Program-made: the position numbers and the translations under genes
Shown: piece after piece, positions 1-11,686 of the stretch
Layout: each line of letters starts with the position of its first letter
Numbering within the stretch: position 1 is the stretch's first letter
Notes under the pieces: generated by a model
The model's database searches: none
What the model was told of the DNA's origin: nothing
Seen by the model: only the letters and a program-made list of their open reading frames with translations
Assembly: GCF_000143415.4 (NCBI RefSeq)
Contig: NW_003314267.1
Coordinates: 2,459,839-2,523,838, forward strand
DNA length: 64,000 bases
Source: Selaginella moellendorffii
Lineage: Eukaryota; Streptophyta; Lycopodiopsida; Selaginellales; Selaginellaceae
Direction: 5' to 3'

Positions 1-961
1 CAAATAACCCAGACTGGGAAGTAAATAAGCCGCAAGAGCACCCACGAAAGAGCAAACAAGCCAAACAGGACATCTGGAACAACACGGACTCCCGCATATT
101 TTGACATCTTGGCCAGCTCCAAGAAAACATCACTCGCATCATGTAGTGCGAGCACGACGCATCCTATCCGAGCAAATCTGCTTGCACCAAAATAAAGCAC
201 CACGAACTTGACAGGCTCCACGAGAATATTAAAAGAACCAACCTGGTCCAATACGAAAACGAAATCAAGCCAAAGGTTGCCACATGGTGGGTCATGCTCA
301 CTCCGAAATCCTTTCTTCGCGTTTCCCAAAAGATAAGAGCAAATATGCTGTAGGCATAGAATCCCGCCGCAAAAGCATACAGGAGCTTGAGCTTCACCCT
401 GGAAAAAAAGAAACAAAAATGAAGATCAGTACGAGAAACACTGTTCCAACTAGAAACTAGTTAAAGATCAAAGAACAAAACTCTAGAACTTGTTCCAGAA
501 AAATCAAAGAACTCGAAAAACTTGGAAGGAAAAGAAAACCTCTTACTTGATGGTTTGATTCGGCCACGTTTGATCCCCGGGTCCGACCCAAATGCTGTAG
601 CTATCGGTCAGCCAAGTCTCGTTATAAGTCACATATAGCGCAAAGATCTCCGCGGTGGTGTAATAAACGCATTTCCAGCCCGACTCTTTGAATTTAATCT
701 GTGTCTTCCTCAGCGCGTCCCTATCGGCGTCGCTCAGCTTCCTCAACTTGGACTCGTGCGTGCCAAACACCGATTTCCTGCTCAATTTCTACGCGAGCGA
801 GCTCAAATCTGCCAGAAATCCGCATTGCCGCTTACCTCGAGCACGAATCGATCCAAGAAGAAGCGGCAAACCGGGAATCCTATCGCGAATATCGGCGCCA
901 GCGTCACAAGATCCCAAAAGGAGGGATCGATCTCCCTGTTGAGCTGCCGGGCGAGCTCCAT
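1..961 (-). CDS. LOH: Ceramide synthase (LAG1/LOH family, TLC domain), 5' part only
   Basis: Ceramide synthases N-acylate sphingoid bases with acyl-CoA in the ER membrane. The ATG at 961 opens an exon of 42 codons. Further exons at about 788-547 and 398-250 and below 172 join across short GT-AG introns. The conceptual protein contains the TLC-domain signature [19 protein letters not shown], and after the next intron [18 protein letters not shown], which holds the HH and D-x3-D residues needed for catalysis in this family. The last visible stretch, [16 protein letters not shown], is a typical transmembrane segment. The window edge cuts off the C-terminus, so integrity of the gene cannot be judged. 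It runs in the same direction as EMC1 upstream, with 179 bp between EMC1 stop and this ATG. The family call is firm; which paralogue is not known. Confidence 0.93.
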
Positions 962-1140
962 CGCCGCGATTCTCTGGGAGAGAAAGATTAGGGCGGCACA
1001 ACGGTGACAAAATATTTCTTTTATCGCGAGTCCGTTAGAATCTTAAAGGCAGGATCGTACATTTTCGGTACACTCGTACGGCCCCGCCCTATATGACACA
1101 AAAAAGCTCGTTCGTGTAGTTCTTCGTTCTTCGCGTTTTC

Positions 1141-4100
1141 TTACTTCCATTTCTCTCGGAGCTCCTTTCTTTGCGACAGCACCATGCTCACGGCGATGGC
1201 CACCACCAGCACCACGATCGTGATGAGCAGCAAAGCGTAGCTAAAGTCCTCGGTGAGCGAGTCGTAAGTTCGCGATGGCGCTGTTCTCGTGAAGAACAAA
1301 TCGATCCCGTAGGCGAATACCAAGCACGTCGATTCTAGCCGAGCAGGGACGCTGATGATCCCCCGGAGTTCCTCCACTCGAGCCGCGTGTGTGAGATACG
1401 ACTGCCAAGAACACGGCCTTTAGAACAGTCCCGAAAAGCAAACGACGCAAACCTGTGGAAAAACTGGGAGACCCTCGGAAAGAGGAATCACACCTTCCTC
1501 CCTTTCCATGGGAGTCGGATCCGCGGACCTGCGTGGATCCAAAAACCGCTTGTCCAGAGCGATTACCTGCGGGAAAACGATCTAAAGTTCGTCCAAACTC
1601 CATCAAAGTTGCTCGCTCACCTGGTTTCCTATAGTACCAACGAGTATTTGCTTTCCCGTGATGCCTCTTGCAGTGAACGTAACACTCATTGTCCTGACTG
1701 TGGACGGGAAAAAGTAGCTCTGTCCCTTAACTTCCAAGTTGCGTGGTGAGAACGACGAAAACGGGACGCTGGCGTTGTAGCGTCCCAGCATTAATTGAAG
1801 CACATCTTTCCCGTCCTGCGTGCGAAAAGAAAGTCAAGAAAAAACTCTCCTTTCAAGCTCAACTTGTCAAAAAAGACGTTACCGCGGATTTGTCATAAAC
1901 TTCCAACACAGACATCTCGTGACGGTGGTTGCGCACATTGAAGTAGCAATAGACAACCCAGTTCTCGCTGAAAACCTGTTGAGAAATCCATCAGCTCTTG
2001 GAAGAAAAGAGAAAGGTGATTCTTTCTTTACCGCGTGAACGGGACCCTGTGCGTGTGCATGCGAGACACGATGGAGAATTTGGCCAGTGACACTGTCAAT
2101 AAGGTACGCAACTAGCCACGTCTCTTCCGGGTTGGCGGCGCCAACTCTAGAATCTTGAGGTGTCACTGTTGCAACGAAAACCATGTTTTTGTTGAGATAT
2201 TTGTACCATACGTCACGATTGCCCAGAACTTTAGCTTGGGTGTGCACCATCTGTGACGAGAAAATCAGAACCATATCAAGAAAAGAAGATCAAGACCCGA
2301 AAGTTACCTCATCTGCTCTTCTCGTTGTGATTGCCGCAATAGTTTCCGAGTCCTTCGGAAACAGTACAGACCATATCTTTTGCGACAGGAAAACCAGTCC
2401 GCCTTCTTCTCCAGAGTCTATCTGCGACTTGATGTTGTATCCTTCTATTTGCCCGGCTCCTTTATCAGCTATGTAGAAGTAGACGTTCTGCATGTACTTC
2501 TCGAAGAGGCTCAAGCTCTCGTCGCTCGTAGGATAAAGATGAGCCTTGTTCTGGTCGTCAATAAGTAAGTGGAGCCTTCGTTCCGATGAATCTACGAGTG
2601 GCAGAGCGAGAGCAAGCTTGACCGAGTAAGGAAGTGCCAAGGTTTCCTGCACACTGCCTGTGAGCATGTCTACCCAGGCCGCAAACCCAGTTCCATCGTG
2701 GGACGATCCCAATACAAGAGCAACCGGATTCTCGTCGACGTGCTTGTGAGGAATTCTCCACGGATACAGCTTCAAGGAACCTTTCGTCGACAATTCAGGA
2801 ATGAAGCGCGACCACACTATGCCGCCATTTCCAGTATGAAGAGCGAAAAGCTTTCCGGAACTTGTGAGGACGACTATGAGCTTCCTAAAACCGTTGTGAT
2901 CACGCGTCATTTTCGTCTTGTCTGCGTTATTCAGGCGCAAGGCTTGTAAAGCCGTCTGCTCCTCGGCTGTTGCAAGCATAAGCGTGGATTTCAAGCGCAA
3001 AACATGCCCCTGCATAAACAGCAAGTTGACGTCTCAACGTTGCAAACATATTTCGTTACCTTGAGCCACTCGTAGAGATCGTGCTCGACTTCTGCGACAG
3101 AAACACCAGCTTTTTCCAACGGAAGCTCAGCAGTCAAAGTATCCACGACGGAAGCAAGTGCTTCCTCTCTGCTCCACACCACCTTTCCCTGCTGCAGCAA
3201 AGCCAAGGAGTGATCCTGTCCGACTATAAGGACCCTGAATCCACGGCTTCTATCTGTTTTGATGTAAGCGTTCATGAACACTTTCTGTACCCCTCCCTTG
3301 TTTGGATCTACCTCCACTGTCTCCTCAGCAGTCTCAATCCATTCCTTGCCACTGAGCACACGGACGCGAATTTCTTTGGAGTTGACACGCTGAAGGAACG
3401 ACTGCGCAAAAGTACCATCGAGAACGATGCTGTTACTGACAACCGCTGGCCCCTGGATCTGTTGAAGCACTTCCACACCTTTCTTGTCCAATCCCAGAAC
3501 AAAAATGGAGCCGCCGTCTGTAGAAAGGACGCAACCTCCAGGGATCTTGTCTGGTAAAAGCTGCGCGCTTGAAACTGGCGAATCGAGAAGTGTAGCAAGA
3601 CTTGTCTTTTGCAGCTCTACCACTTCGCCTTCCATAAGACCAGTAACAATGTCTCCCTGAGTATCCAGAGCCGCGAAAACTCCAGAGCTCAAAACGAAGC
3701 TAGAAGGATTCAACGGTTCGGTTGTCTTTAGAGTTGTGAAAGCGCCAGTGCTCGCATCGATGCGGAAAAGTGCGATGGATGATCCAGAAAACCCAGCGAC
3801 GTATATATTCTTGCCTTCAAAGCTCAAGGAGGTCTGAGCCAGCCTGCTACCATCCAAAAACAAAATCAAACTTTCACCTCGAACATTAGTGGCACATACC
3901 TTTCATCCAGCAAATCCGCAGTCCAAAGAAGCCGGCCGTCGGCACTTGACACGACATAAACTATCCCTTGTTTCAGAACAAGTAGATCATCAGACTGCCA
4001 CACAAGAAACAGTAAATCGTCAAGAGAAATGCAAAAGCGAACTCCATACCGGCAGGAGAAAAAGCTGAGCAGGAGATGGCGAAGTGTATAACGAAGTTTC

Positions 4101-4632
4101 CCAGATAAGTGAACCGTCAGGAAGATGGAATGATCTCAAGGAGCCTCCTCGAGACAATGAGACCGCATCTAGATCATCCGAGAAAGCCTTTCAAACACAG
4201 GAAGAAGAACAAAAAGAAAAAAAATGCTTACATTTGCCAAGAGCTACTTGGAGTCCATCAATCGGCTCCGACTCCTCTAGAACTTGCCTCCAAACTGGAA
4301 TCCATCTCGTAAACTCTTTCAAGCCCATAAGAGAACTTACAAATCTCTCCAGAGCGAAGATTGAGTGATGCGACCACGCTCTTCTCTGTAGCTACAATAA
4401 CGCGCTTCTTGCCGCTAGCAGTCTGGAACACTGCGTGAGTTACTTTTCCAATGTATTCCTGGTGCCTGCAATGGAGAAAACTCGTTTCTAAGCATGGATC
4501 CCATCCTTTTGAGCTCAGCATTCTCACTCACCAGTCCCATAGCCCGACCTGATCCTCGTAAATCGCATCACAAGCTGCGAGCACCACGAGCAGCAGCGCC
4601 GGCGCAAGGACCCAGCGCCTCCAGCTCCCCAT
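1141..4632 (-). CDS. EMC1: ER membrane protein complex subunit 1
   Basis: EMC1 is the large lumenal subunit of the EMC insertase, which places tail-anchored and multipass proteins in the ER membrane. The ATG at 4632 starts a signal peptide (MGSWRRWVLAPALLLVVLAA), followed by an EMC1-typical AIYEDQVG...DWHQEYIGK segment. Many short introns follow. The middle is the beta-propeller and DUF1620-type region, and the C-terminus has a single membrane anchor (LLITIVVLVVAIAVSMVL) followed by a short basic tail RKELREKWK and a stop at 1141-1143, as in plant EMC1. The start was chosen because it is the only ATG just before the signal peptide. The gene is head to head with the PRCC homologue, with only 57 bp between the two start codons, so they must share a promoter. 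No break was seen. Confidence 0.95.
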
Positions 4633-4689
4633 TATCCAAGAACCCTAATTAAAACTCCAAGGGGGAAATAGTTTTAGGGCTCATCAGCT
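4633..4689. promoter_or_regulatory. Minimal divergent promoter/leader between EMC1 and PRCC
   Basis: The two divergent start codons are separated by 57 bp, which must hold both translation leaders. The core promoters, or overlapping transcription starts, must therefore lie in or beyond this stretch, possibly inside each other's first exon. It contains AACCCTAA on the plus strand and TTTTAGGGC, both like the plant telo-box of housekeeping and translation genes. No TATA box is evident. Confidence 0.5.
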
Positions 4690-5759
4690 ATGGAGTCCCT
4701 TCTCGCGTGCTACGCATCCGACGAGGAAGGAGAGGAGGAAATTCGCGCGCCAGTGACAAGTAAGTCCTCGATTCCTCCATTGCCAGAGCCGCGGATCAGC
4801 AATGGCGACCAAGGGAGAGGCGGCAAGAGCATGTTTAGCTTCCTTCCGGCGCCGAAGAGGAACAAGGGGCTGGATTATCACCCGCCGATCGACACCTCGG
4901 CCCTGGATGAGGAAGAAGATGCCGGCAATGCGAAGAAGAAGCCGCGATTGGACGAGAAGGAGATGACCGTGGTGGGGGGATTGGTATTGCCGGCTCCCAG
5001 GAACAGTTTGGGGATTGGGGGCGCTTTGGGTGGAGGCCGTGGCCAAGCTCTGGATTTTTCTAGCCACGGTTCTTCGTCACTGCCAGAGAGGAATCTAGAT
5101 CAGGAAGAGATGGTTCCTTCTAGCAGCGAAAATGTGGAGGAGTCGGGATCTCAAGAGGGTCTTTACTACGAAGATCCTTTTCCAGGATATCAGACACAGG
5201 GATACGATGGTCTTTCGCAGGAAGAAAGCTATCAAGGCCAGGAGAATGGCTATGAGGGCCTGGAAAGTGGTGCTTTCTACGAGGATCAAGGACAGGATCA
5301 TCCATACCAGTACTACGAGGGAGATGCTGTCTATGATCAAGCTCAAGCCCAAGCTCCTGTGGAGGAGGATCCGGTTGCGAAGGCTATGAGGCAGGAGAAT
5401 CGGAAAGGAAGAGTGGAGCCGGTTAAGTTCGTCCAGATCAAGCAGGACGATCTCACCGCCAACAGGCCGCGAGAGGATCAGCTCCGGATGACTGGCATCG
5501 CGTTTGGCTCGACGTTTAGCTCCGTGCTTGACGTAAGTTTTTGCGATCTTCTTCTTTGTTCTTCCTTGGTTCTGACCGGTGGTGTTTTGATTTCCAGAAG
5601 AAGGATGACGAGGAGAACAAGCCTTCCAAGCTCCACAAGAAGAAGCACCAGATCGGATCGCTGTACTACGACATGAAGCAAAAGGAGTTTGAGCTCATGG
5701 AACGCCGCGCCAGAGGGTTCTTGAGCAAGGCTCAAACTCACGCAAAGTATGGCTGGTAA
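4690..5759 (+). CDS. PRCC: PRCC-domain nuclear protein (proline-rich, pre-mRNA splicing/mitotic checkpoint family)
   Basis: Homologue of PRCC, a nuclear protein associated with pre-mRNA splicing factors. Exon 1 is 4690-5532 (281 codons) and exon 2 is 5598-5759, joined by a 65 bp GT-AG intron in phase 0, giving about 334 residues. The N-terminus MESLLACYASDEEGEEE matches the conserved acidic start. The C-terminal PRCC domain is clear: VKFVQIKQDDLTANRPREDQ, then TGIAFGSTF, and after the intron KLHKKKHQIGSLYYDMKQKE and the family-typical end QTHAKYGW. The middle is low-complexity and rich in Y, Q, G and E. It is divergent with EMC1 and is followed 102 bp later by a pseudokinase in the same direction. 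Confidence 0.93.
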
Positions 5760-5861
5760 GAAAACGGGGAAAACAAAACTAGGAAGAAAAAAAGAAGAAA
5801 AGATGGAAGAAAAGAATGTTTAAAAGGCTTTTAAAGACGAAAGGTTTTTAGGGTTCTTGCA

Positions 5862-6800
5862 ATGTCAGTGCTTGGCGCATATAGCTTCCGCGAGGAGAGA
5901 GTGCCAAGGTATGGCTATGGCGGCATCGATCGCGGCATACCAAGGGTGGGCTACAATGGTAGCAACGAGAAGGTGGTCATCAAATCGATGAACCAAGATC
6001 CCAGGGTCTTCGACATGGATCGCATCGAGGAAGAGTTTGATCTCATGATAGAGTGCGAGCACAAGAACGTCCTCAAGGCTCTCGACGTTGGCACCGACGA
6101 GCACTACTACACTTACATGGTTTTGGAGTATATCGACTGTGATCTCATGGACTTCTTCGGCCAGGACAAGGTCTACTACAGCATCTCCAAGGCGGACAAG
6201 ATCCGGGAGATCCTGCGCCAGATTCTTTTAGGGCTTGCATGCATGCACGGACGTGGGGTGGCGCACCAGAACGTCGGCTACTACAGCCTGCTGGTCAAGC
6301 GCAATTACAACGAGTTTGTGGTCAAACTGGCGGATTTCAGCTGTGCGAGGAGGATTACGACGCCGGCGAATCCGGAGATTGCGGGATCACCGGAATACAG
6401 TGCTCCGGAAGTTCTTCGCATGGAAGCCGAGAGGATGGGAGCTAAGGCTGATATTTGGAGTGCCGGTGTTGTTTTCTTGCAGATGCTAATGGGATACAAC
6501 CCTTTTTACCCTGGGATTAGCCATCAGCAAGAGAGAGAAAAGGTGGTGGGCGAGATTCATAGATTTCTTGACGAAGATATGTTTAAGTTGATTGAGGACA
6601 AGGCTGCAGTGGAATTGTTGAAAGGTATGCTAGCTTGGGATCCAGAGAAGAGATTTACTGCCCAAGAAGCGTTGGATTCACCATACTTAGCGGTACAAAC
6701 ACCACCGGTTATTAGAGAAAACAAAGTCGTGGTGAAAGTAGAAGATCGCCCCTCTACAGGTTTTTGGACAGAGATTGCGAAGATCTTCTCGCTTGCTTGA
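5862..6800 (+). CDS. Pseudokinase, single exon, 312 aa
   Basis: A protein-kinase fold without the catalytic residues. The ATP-lysine equivalent is present (VVIK, K41), as are the C-lobe landmarks SPEYSAPEV (APE) and ADIWSAGV (DxWSxG). The catalytic loop reads HQNVGYYSLLV where active kinases have HRDLKxxNxLV, so the proton-acceptor Asp is lost, and the magnesium-binding DFG is DFS. There is no recognisable glycine-rich loop; the N-terminus is unusual (MSVLGAYSFREERVPRYG). It is related to the pseudokinases at 10,640 and 30,267, with the same ILLGLAxxHxRGVAHQ and DFSCARR motifs, but is more diverged. No introns, unlike its neighbours. It ends 31 bp before the convergent UTP21 stop. Function unknown; a scaffold or regulator role is inference. 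Confidence 0.85.
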   Translation: MSVLGAYSFREERVPRYGYGGIDRGIPRVGYNGSNEKVVIKSMNQDPRVFDMDRIEEEFDLMIECEHKNVLKALDVGTDEHYYTYMVLEYIDCDLMDFFGQDKVYYSISKADKIREILRQILLGLACMHGRGVAHQNVGYYSLLVKRNYNEFVVKLADFSCARRITTPANPEIAGSPEYSAPEVLRMEAERMGAKADIWSAGVVFLQMLMGYNPFYPGISHQQEREKVVGEIHRFLDEDMFKLIEDKAAVELLKGMLAWDPEKRFTAQEALDSPYLAVQTPPVIRENKVVVKVEDRPSTGFWTEIAKIFSLA

Positions 6801-6831
6801 TATTGAATAAAATTTCCAGCTTACAAGGCTT

Positions 6832-9800
6832 TTAGTACGCGGAGTTACTGAGAAAACTTACAATGCACCTGTTTTTCTGGAGGAGCTCGTCTAGTCTCTT
6901 CCATGTCGAGCTTTGCACTTGACGCAGCGTCTCTGCTTTGTGTCGCAGCTGCGAGTAAGTGAGAATGCTCTCGCCGTGGATCTGCGGTAAATCGAAAGCA
7001 TTAATCGCTTCCAAAAGTGATGGAGAGAAACTTACTCGAAGCACGAGCAGCATTACTGCCTGGACAAAGTCGAAATCTCTGTTTAGAGAGGTAGCTTTGA
7101 TGAGAAAGTCGATGAGCGAACCGATATCCTGGATCTGTTCCTCGGGAGCATCCTCGTCTACTATTTGCAAGAAGCGAATTTCGGCGTCGAGAGATGACGA
7201 TGTCAGGCTTTTCATGTGCTCCAAAAGCTCCAGACCTTGAGAAAAACAAAAGTTAGCTGCTTCTAAAGAACCAAAAGAGCTTACATTCTCCGCCTCTGGC
7301 AAAGTCGTGAACGAGCTGGATAAACTGCGATGGCGTGTCCGCTCCAGTAGATAAAGACTGCAAACGGACCGACTTGGTTTTCTGCGAGTCTTGGTCTGGA
7401 GCAGCGAACGCAGGGACACCAGAGAGAGAAGGAAGCGTTGGCAAGAAAAACGGAGCTCTCTCTGGTTTTTTAGGCGCTGCTATCGGTTTGTTGCGAACCT
7501 GGAATTCATCATAGACATTAGAAGTCTTCCTAGAAGAACTTTGCGTACCTTGACTGTATCAAGATGCACAAGACCTTGCCACTGGTTTTTCGGAAGTAGC
7601 GATAAGGTTACCAGCTCTGGAGTGATTTGAGCAGTGCTGGGGAGCTCGGACTTCTCTTCTAGGCCAGGCAACTCAATATTATCCCGAGAGACTTTTTCTG
7701 GATTACTGTCCCCGTCTTCTTCTGGCCGAGATCCGGTCGACGATGGGAGCGCGACATCTTTTACGGCATTTCCGCTTCCAAGTTCAATATCTCCAGCAGA
7801 GTACATGTAGCGATTACCCCTGCAAATTTTCAGAATTAAAAAACTAAGAATAAAGGAAAAAAAACTAAAAGAACTCACCAAAGATATATGCCTTTATGAT
7901 TTACGTGACATGTAGCCAACATGTCCATGCCTGGTGATAGAGAGAGGGCCGTGATTGCAGCATTTACACGCATTGCGTCCAGTTGCTTTGCTGCAACCAC
8001 ATCCCATACTCTTACAGTTGCATCCATAGCCGAGGACAAGAGCCATTTCCCATCCTCACTGAAAGTGAAATCGGTGATCCGGTCTGTGTGGCCCGAGAAA
8101 ACTCGAACCAGCCGCACTGCCACCATGTCGTACAATCTTATAACGTGGTCGTCTGACGATACCGCAGCGAGGCCTGACAAAAGAAGCAGAGGGTTACTCA
8201 AGTTCTTGAAGATGACGTACCGTTCCCACGGTGGTAAGTCATTTTTATTATCGGAGAGCCGGGACTAATAGAGGCTTTTAGCTGCAAGGACTTGAAGTTC
8301 CACACCTGAAATCGCAAGGTCTGGCAGTGATAACACAGTGTCCTCAGCCATACCTTGATGAACTTATCGTAGCCAGCGCTGAAAAGGCACGCGTTCGTCG
8401 CATCTGAAGCGAGACCATGCACTGCTCCTCTATGCGCGCTTTGATCAGCCAACGTGCCATCGCGGTATGAACCACGGTGAAGTCCCGACTGCAAGTTAAA
8501 CCGCTCAATGTGTCCTGACGCAGTACCAAGCGTCACAAAATTTCCGCAAGCACTGATACTGCAAATCTGTCAAAGGATAACATTTGATCATGACAAAACA
8601 TGCTAGAGTTCTCACTAACCTTCACAGGGCTAGGCTTCTCAGGGCAAGGCTTGAGGACATGCTCGCCAATAACAAAGTTCTGTAAACGCCAGGTATATGC
8701 AGAGCAATCGTCCAGATGACATGTGACGACATTGCACCAGTCCCGCTCTCGGATTTCGGCTGCAACGCAATGACGTTGTGATTAGTTTTGTTTTCCACTT
8801 CACAAAAATTTACCTGCGTCAAAAGCGACGATAGGTGCGAGCTTTATTTCTTCTTCCTGAGAAGCTGAACAGCAACGAAGTTAGTACAAGCATGAAATCA
8901 ACAAACACCGACCTTTAGCTTTAGCCTTTTAGCGCGCTTGGTTACATTCCCTTGAGAAAGCTCTCTGCTCTGTTGATCCTGATATATATATATGCAAACA
9001 TGTGCTAAGATAAGATCCGAATTTATAACTCAAGAACTCACTTGAATGGTCGAAAATAAGCGGAAAGCACGGTCTTGGCCACCGGACAAGATGCATCGCC
9101 CGTCACCGTAGTACCTGCAAAAACTCAAGATAAGCATAGGCAACCAAAAACTCTCGAAGACCTTATGCACGTAGGTGGAGCGCTGTGACCACTCCTGTAC
9201 CGCAGAAGCCTTGCATCACCATCTAATGAATCAAATATCCACATCTGCGAGAATTGACGATAAAGTAAGTTGCCAAGGAAAATAGCAGAAAGAGACAGAG
9301 GGAAACCAAACCTTCAAAGAATTGTCCTTTGAGTTGCTCATTAATACAGGTTCGTTAGCTAGAAAATGCAAAGACGCTACTTCTGAGTCGTGAGCGTCGT
9401 TGATAACAGTCTGCAGTTTCTTCTTTTCCAAGTCCCAAATACTTATGGCACCGGATGATCCTCCGGCAGCCAAGAACGCGTGACCATCTGTAGGATACAG
9501 TTCATATACAAGATACACAAAGATATCCAGCATGCATACCTGTCCTGAACGAAAGTGCCGTCACACCCCCTCTGGTAGTATGTGTAAAAGTGGCAATAGT
9601 TTCATCGTATCGGATATTGTGCACATGGATTTTCCCATCTCCACACCCAATTCCAACGACGTCCAGCGCGGGAGACGATACGCAAGTAAGAACGGGAGAG
9701 TTCCATCCTTTGAACTCATGGACCATCTTTCTGGATTTAATATTCCAAAGCTGTAATCGACCATCCTCGAAACCAAAAAGAACCTGTCAAATAAGGGGAC

Positions 9801-10503
9801 GCACATAAGTTGGCAATGAGAAGTTCACAATGAGATCACTAACCTTGTCAAGGTATGTCTGTGGATGCATCAAGCATGTCACGCCACGACCAAAATGGAG
9901 TTCTGCAATCGGTTTACCGTCTCCCTTCGTAGAAAGAATACCCGTGTCCCACACACATACGTGTCCTTCAGTGTCGGAACTCAAGATGAAGTGGCCGAAT
10001 TCCAGGAGATATTTAATTTTGCTCGAGTGAGCTTTCCACACAGCGATCTGAATCAATCAAGTTTCAATCTTAGCAGAAACTTGCAAGAGCAACCAAACAA
10101 AAAAAACAGAAAAGGCAAAAAAATATATCACACCTGGTGTGCTCGATCGAAAACCACTACATTCTTTCCACTGGCTGCAAACGTAAAGCCTTCGTAGCAA
10201 GCCAACGCTCTGATGGATTTTTCCAGCTGAGGACCTGCTTAAAACAATGAAGTTACTCACCTCTGCTTGCAAAAGAAAACACAAACCGACCTACAAAAAC
10301 CAGCAGTAGCTTCGAGCACTGCAACACACAATCCCGTCAAGAAAGGAAACTCGCGCAAAGAATCTGGCAACACTCACATTGAATCGCTGCCACGCCTTGC
10401 CGACGCTCACCGTGACGAGCGTCTCAACGCCGCTGCGCTGCACTGCGAATGGGACGCCATCACTGATGTAGCCGATCGCCCGGAAGGCTTCGAAAATGCC
10501 CAT
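6832..10503 (-). CDS. UTP21: UTP21/WDR36, U3 snoRNP WD40 protein of the SSU processome
   Basis: UTP21 is a tandem WD40 protein of the UTP-B subcomplex that binds U3 snoRNP during 18S pre-rRNA processing in the nucleolus. The ATG at 10503 gives MGIFEAFRAIGYISDGVPFA, the conserved start of plant UTP21. WD repeats continue through many small exons, for example WSMSSKDGTL, GGSSGAISIWDLEKKKLQT, MSNSKDNSLKVW, FSAGYDKFIKVW, SAMDATVRVWDV. The C-terminal Utp21 domain ends with FDLPQIHGESILTYSQLRH and TWKRLDELLQKNRCIVSFL before the stop at 6832-6834. At least a dozen introns, most below 100 bp. A near copy of its 5' leader, with about the first three codons, has been carried along with the duplicated pseudokinase near 31.15 kb. 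Confidence 0.95.
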
Positions 10504-10639
10504 GCCGCCCTAAAACCCTAAACCCAAATTTTCGACACTCCCGGGATTCGAACCCCAATCGGTGACCCTTTTTCGATTCGCCTTTACTGCGACTATAAAA
10601 TAGAGCTCTTCTCCATAGGGTTTCTCCATAGCTTGAGAG
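10504..10639. promoter_or_regulatory. Divergent promoter of UTP21 and the 10.6 kb pseudokinase
   Basis: The 136 bp gap holds a TATA box, CTATAAAATA, at 10593-10602 in plus orientation, suitably placed for the pseudokinase (ATG 10640). The UTP21 side carries CTAAAACCCTAAACCC (10510-10525), a tandem telo-box. A copy of this promoter, including the TATA box and telo-box but lacking the CACTCCCGGGATTCGAACC piece, is present at about 31,044-31,148 beside the duplicated gene. Confidence 0.65.
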
Positions 10640-11416
10640 ATGAAAGTGTTGGGCAGATATAACTATGCGTTTGGATATGGCGAAAGCTCTGCGGTGGCGC
10701 ATGGATACGATGATCTGGGCGAGAGAGTAGTGATAAAAAATATGGGCAAAGGCGAGGAGGTTCACAAGCAAATCCTCAAGGAGTTTGAGATCATGGTAAA
10801 TTGCAAACACGAAAACGTTTTGGACGTGATTGACATGGGGCTAGACAAGGATGGGAATTACTACATGGTATTCGAGCATACTGATGGTAACATGTTGGAG
10901 TACCTAGAAATGGACCTTTCGAAAGCTGGCAAAGAATCTGAGCTTGGTTCGAGGTTTTTCACCAGGGAAGAGAAGATCAAGGAGATAATGCGCCAGCTCC
11001 TTTTAGGGCTTGCATGGCTGCATGAACGTGGGGTGGCGCACCAGGGCATGACAAAAGATAACGTCCTGGTGAAGGTCAAAGGATGCGATTTCAAGGTGAA
11101 GCTGAGCGATTTTAGCTGTGCAAGGAGGCTTTGCAACAATCCCCCAGAAACAACCCTGAAAGTGGGAACCGCGGAGGACATATGGAGTGCTGGGATATTG
11201 CTAGCGGGGATGCTCTTGCCATTGGAAATGCCTGAGCTACCAGAGAAAGAGGCTAAAGGAGAGGTGTTGGAGACAATCAAAAAATTTCTCCGGGACTTGG
11301 ATGATTTGATCAAGGACAAGGACGCCCTGGAGTTAGTCAAATCGATGCTAGCGTCTGATCCAGTTACTGCCCGGCAAGCTTTAGCTTTCAGGTATTTACA
11401 TCGCAATACCCAATAA
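10640..11416 (+). CDS. Pseudokinase, single exon, 258 aa
   Basis: A compact kinase-like protein that keeps the ATP-lysine (VVIK, K33) and the C-lobe DIWSAGI motif. The catalytic loop is HQGMTKDNVLV (134-144), so the HRD Asp is Gly, and DFG is DFS (157-159). There is no APE motif: the activation segment is short (CARRLCNNPPETTLKVGTAE). The first 25 residues lack a glycine-rich loop. The ATG at 10640 follows a TATA box by about 40 bp. A near-identical complete copy lies at 30,267-31,043 (minus), with only scattered substitutions and no stop, which suggests recent duplication. Family relation to the 5,862 gene is clear. Role unknown; not an active kinase by sequence. Confidence 0.85.
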   Translation: MKVLGRYNYAFGYGESSAVAHGYDDLGERVVIKNMGKGEEVHKQILKEFEIMVNCKHENVLDVIDMGLDKDGNYYMVFEHTDGNMLEYLEMDLSKAGKESELGSRFFTREEKIKEIMRQLLLGLAWLHERGVAHQGMTKDNVLVKVKGCDFKVKLSDFSCARRLCNNPPETTLKVGTAEDIWSAGILLAGMLLPLEMPELPEKEAKGEVLETIKKFLRDLDDLIKDKDALELVKSMLASDPVTARQALAFRYLHRNTQ

Positions 11417-11686
11417 CATATGAGAATATCTTAGATACGAACTATTGTAAGAAGTATAGATTACAACACTAAGTAAAAAATATGAGTTGTGTCCAACACG
11501 AAAAGAAGATAAGTAAAATGAGATGACAGGGATGATGCCTCAAGGGACACAGATGTTGCTCCACAGCATAGGGAGGTAATCTTTTCAATGAAAAATCTAC
11601 AACATTCTCTTTTGCTTTTGGTTGTCTTTGGTTTTCTCCAGAGACGAGAGTCAGCCGCAAGGGTGCTCATGCCGCCTCCCTGAGCC

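Noticed and set aside
10538-10556. tRNA T-arm-like GGGTTCGAATCCC on the minus strand
   Set aside because: No matching acceptor, D or anticodon arm within 80 bases; it lies in the UTP21/pseudokinase promoter.
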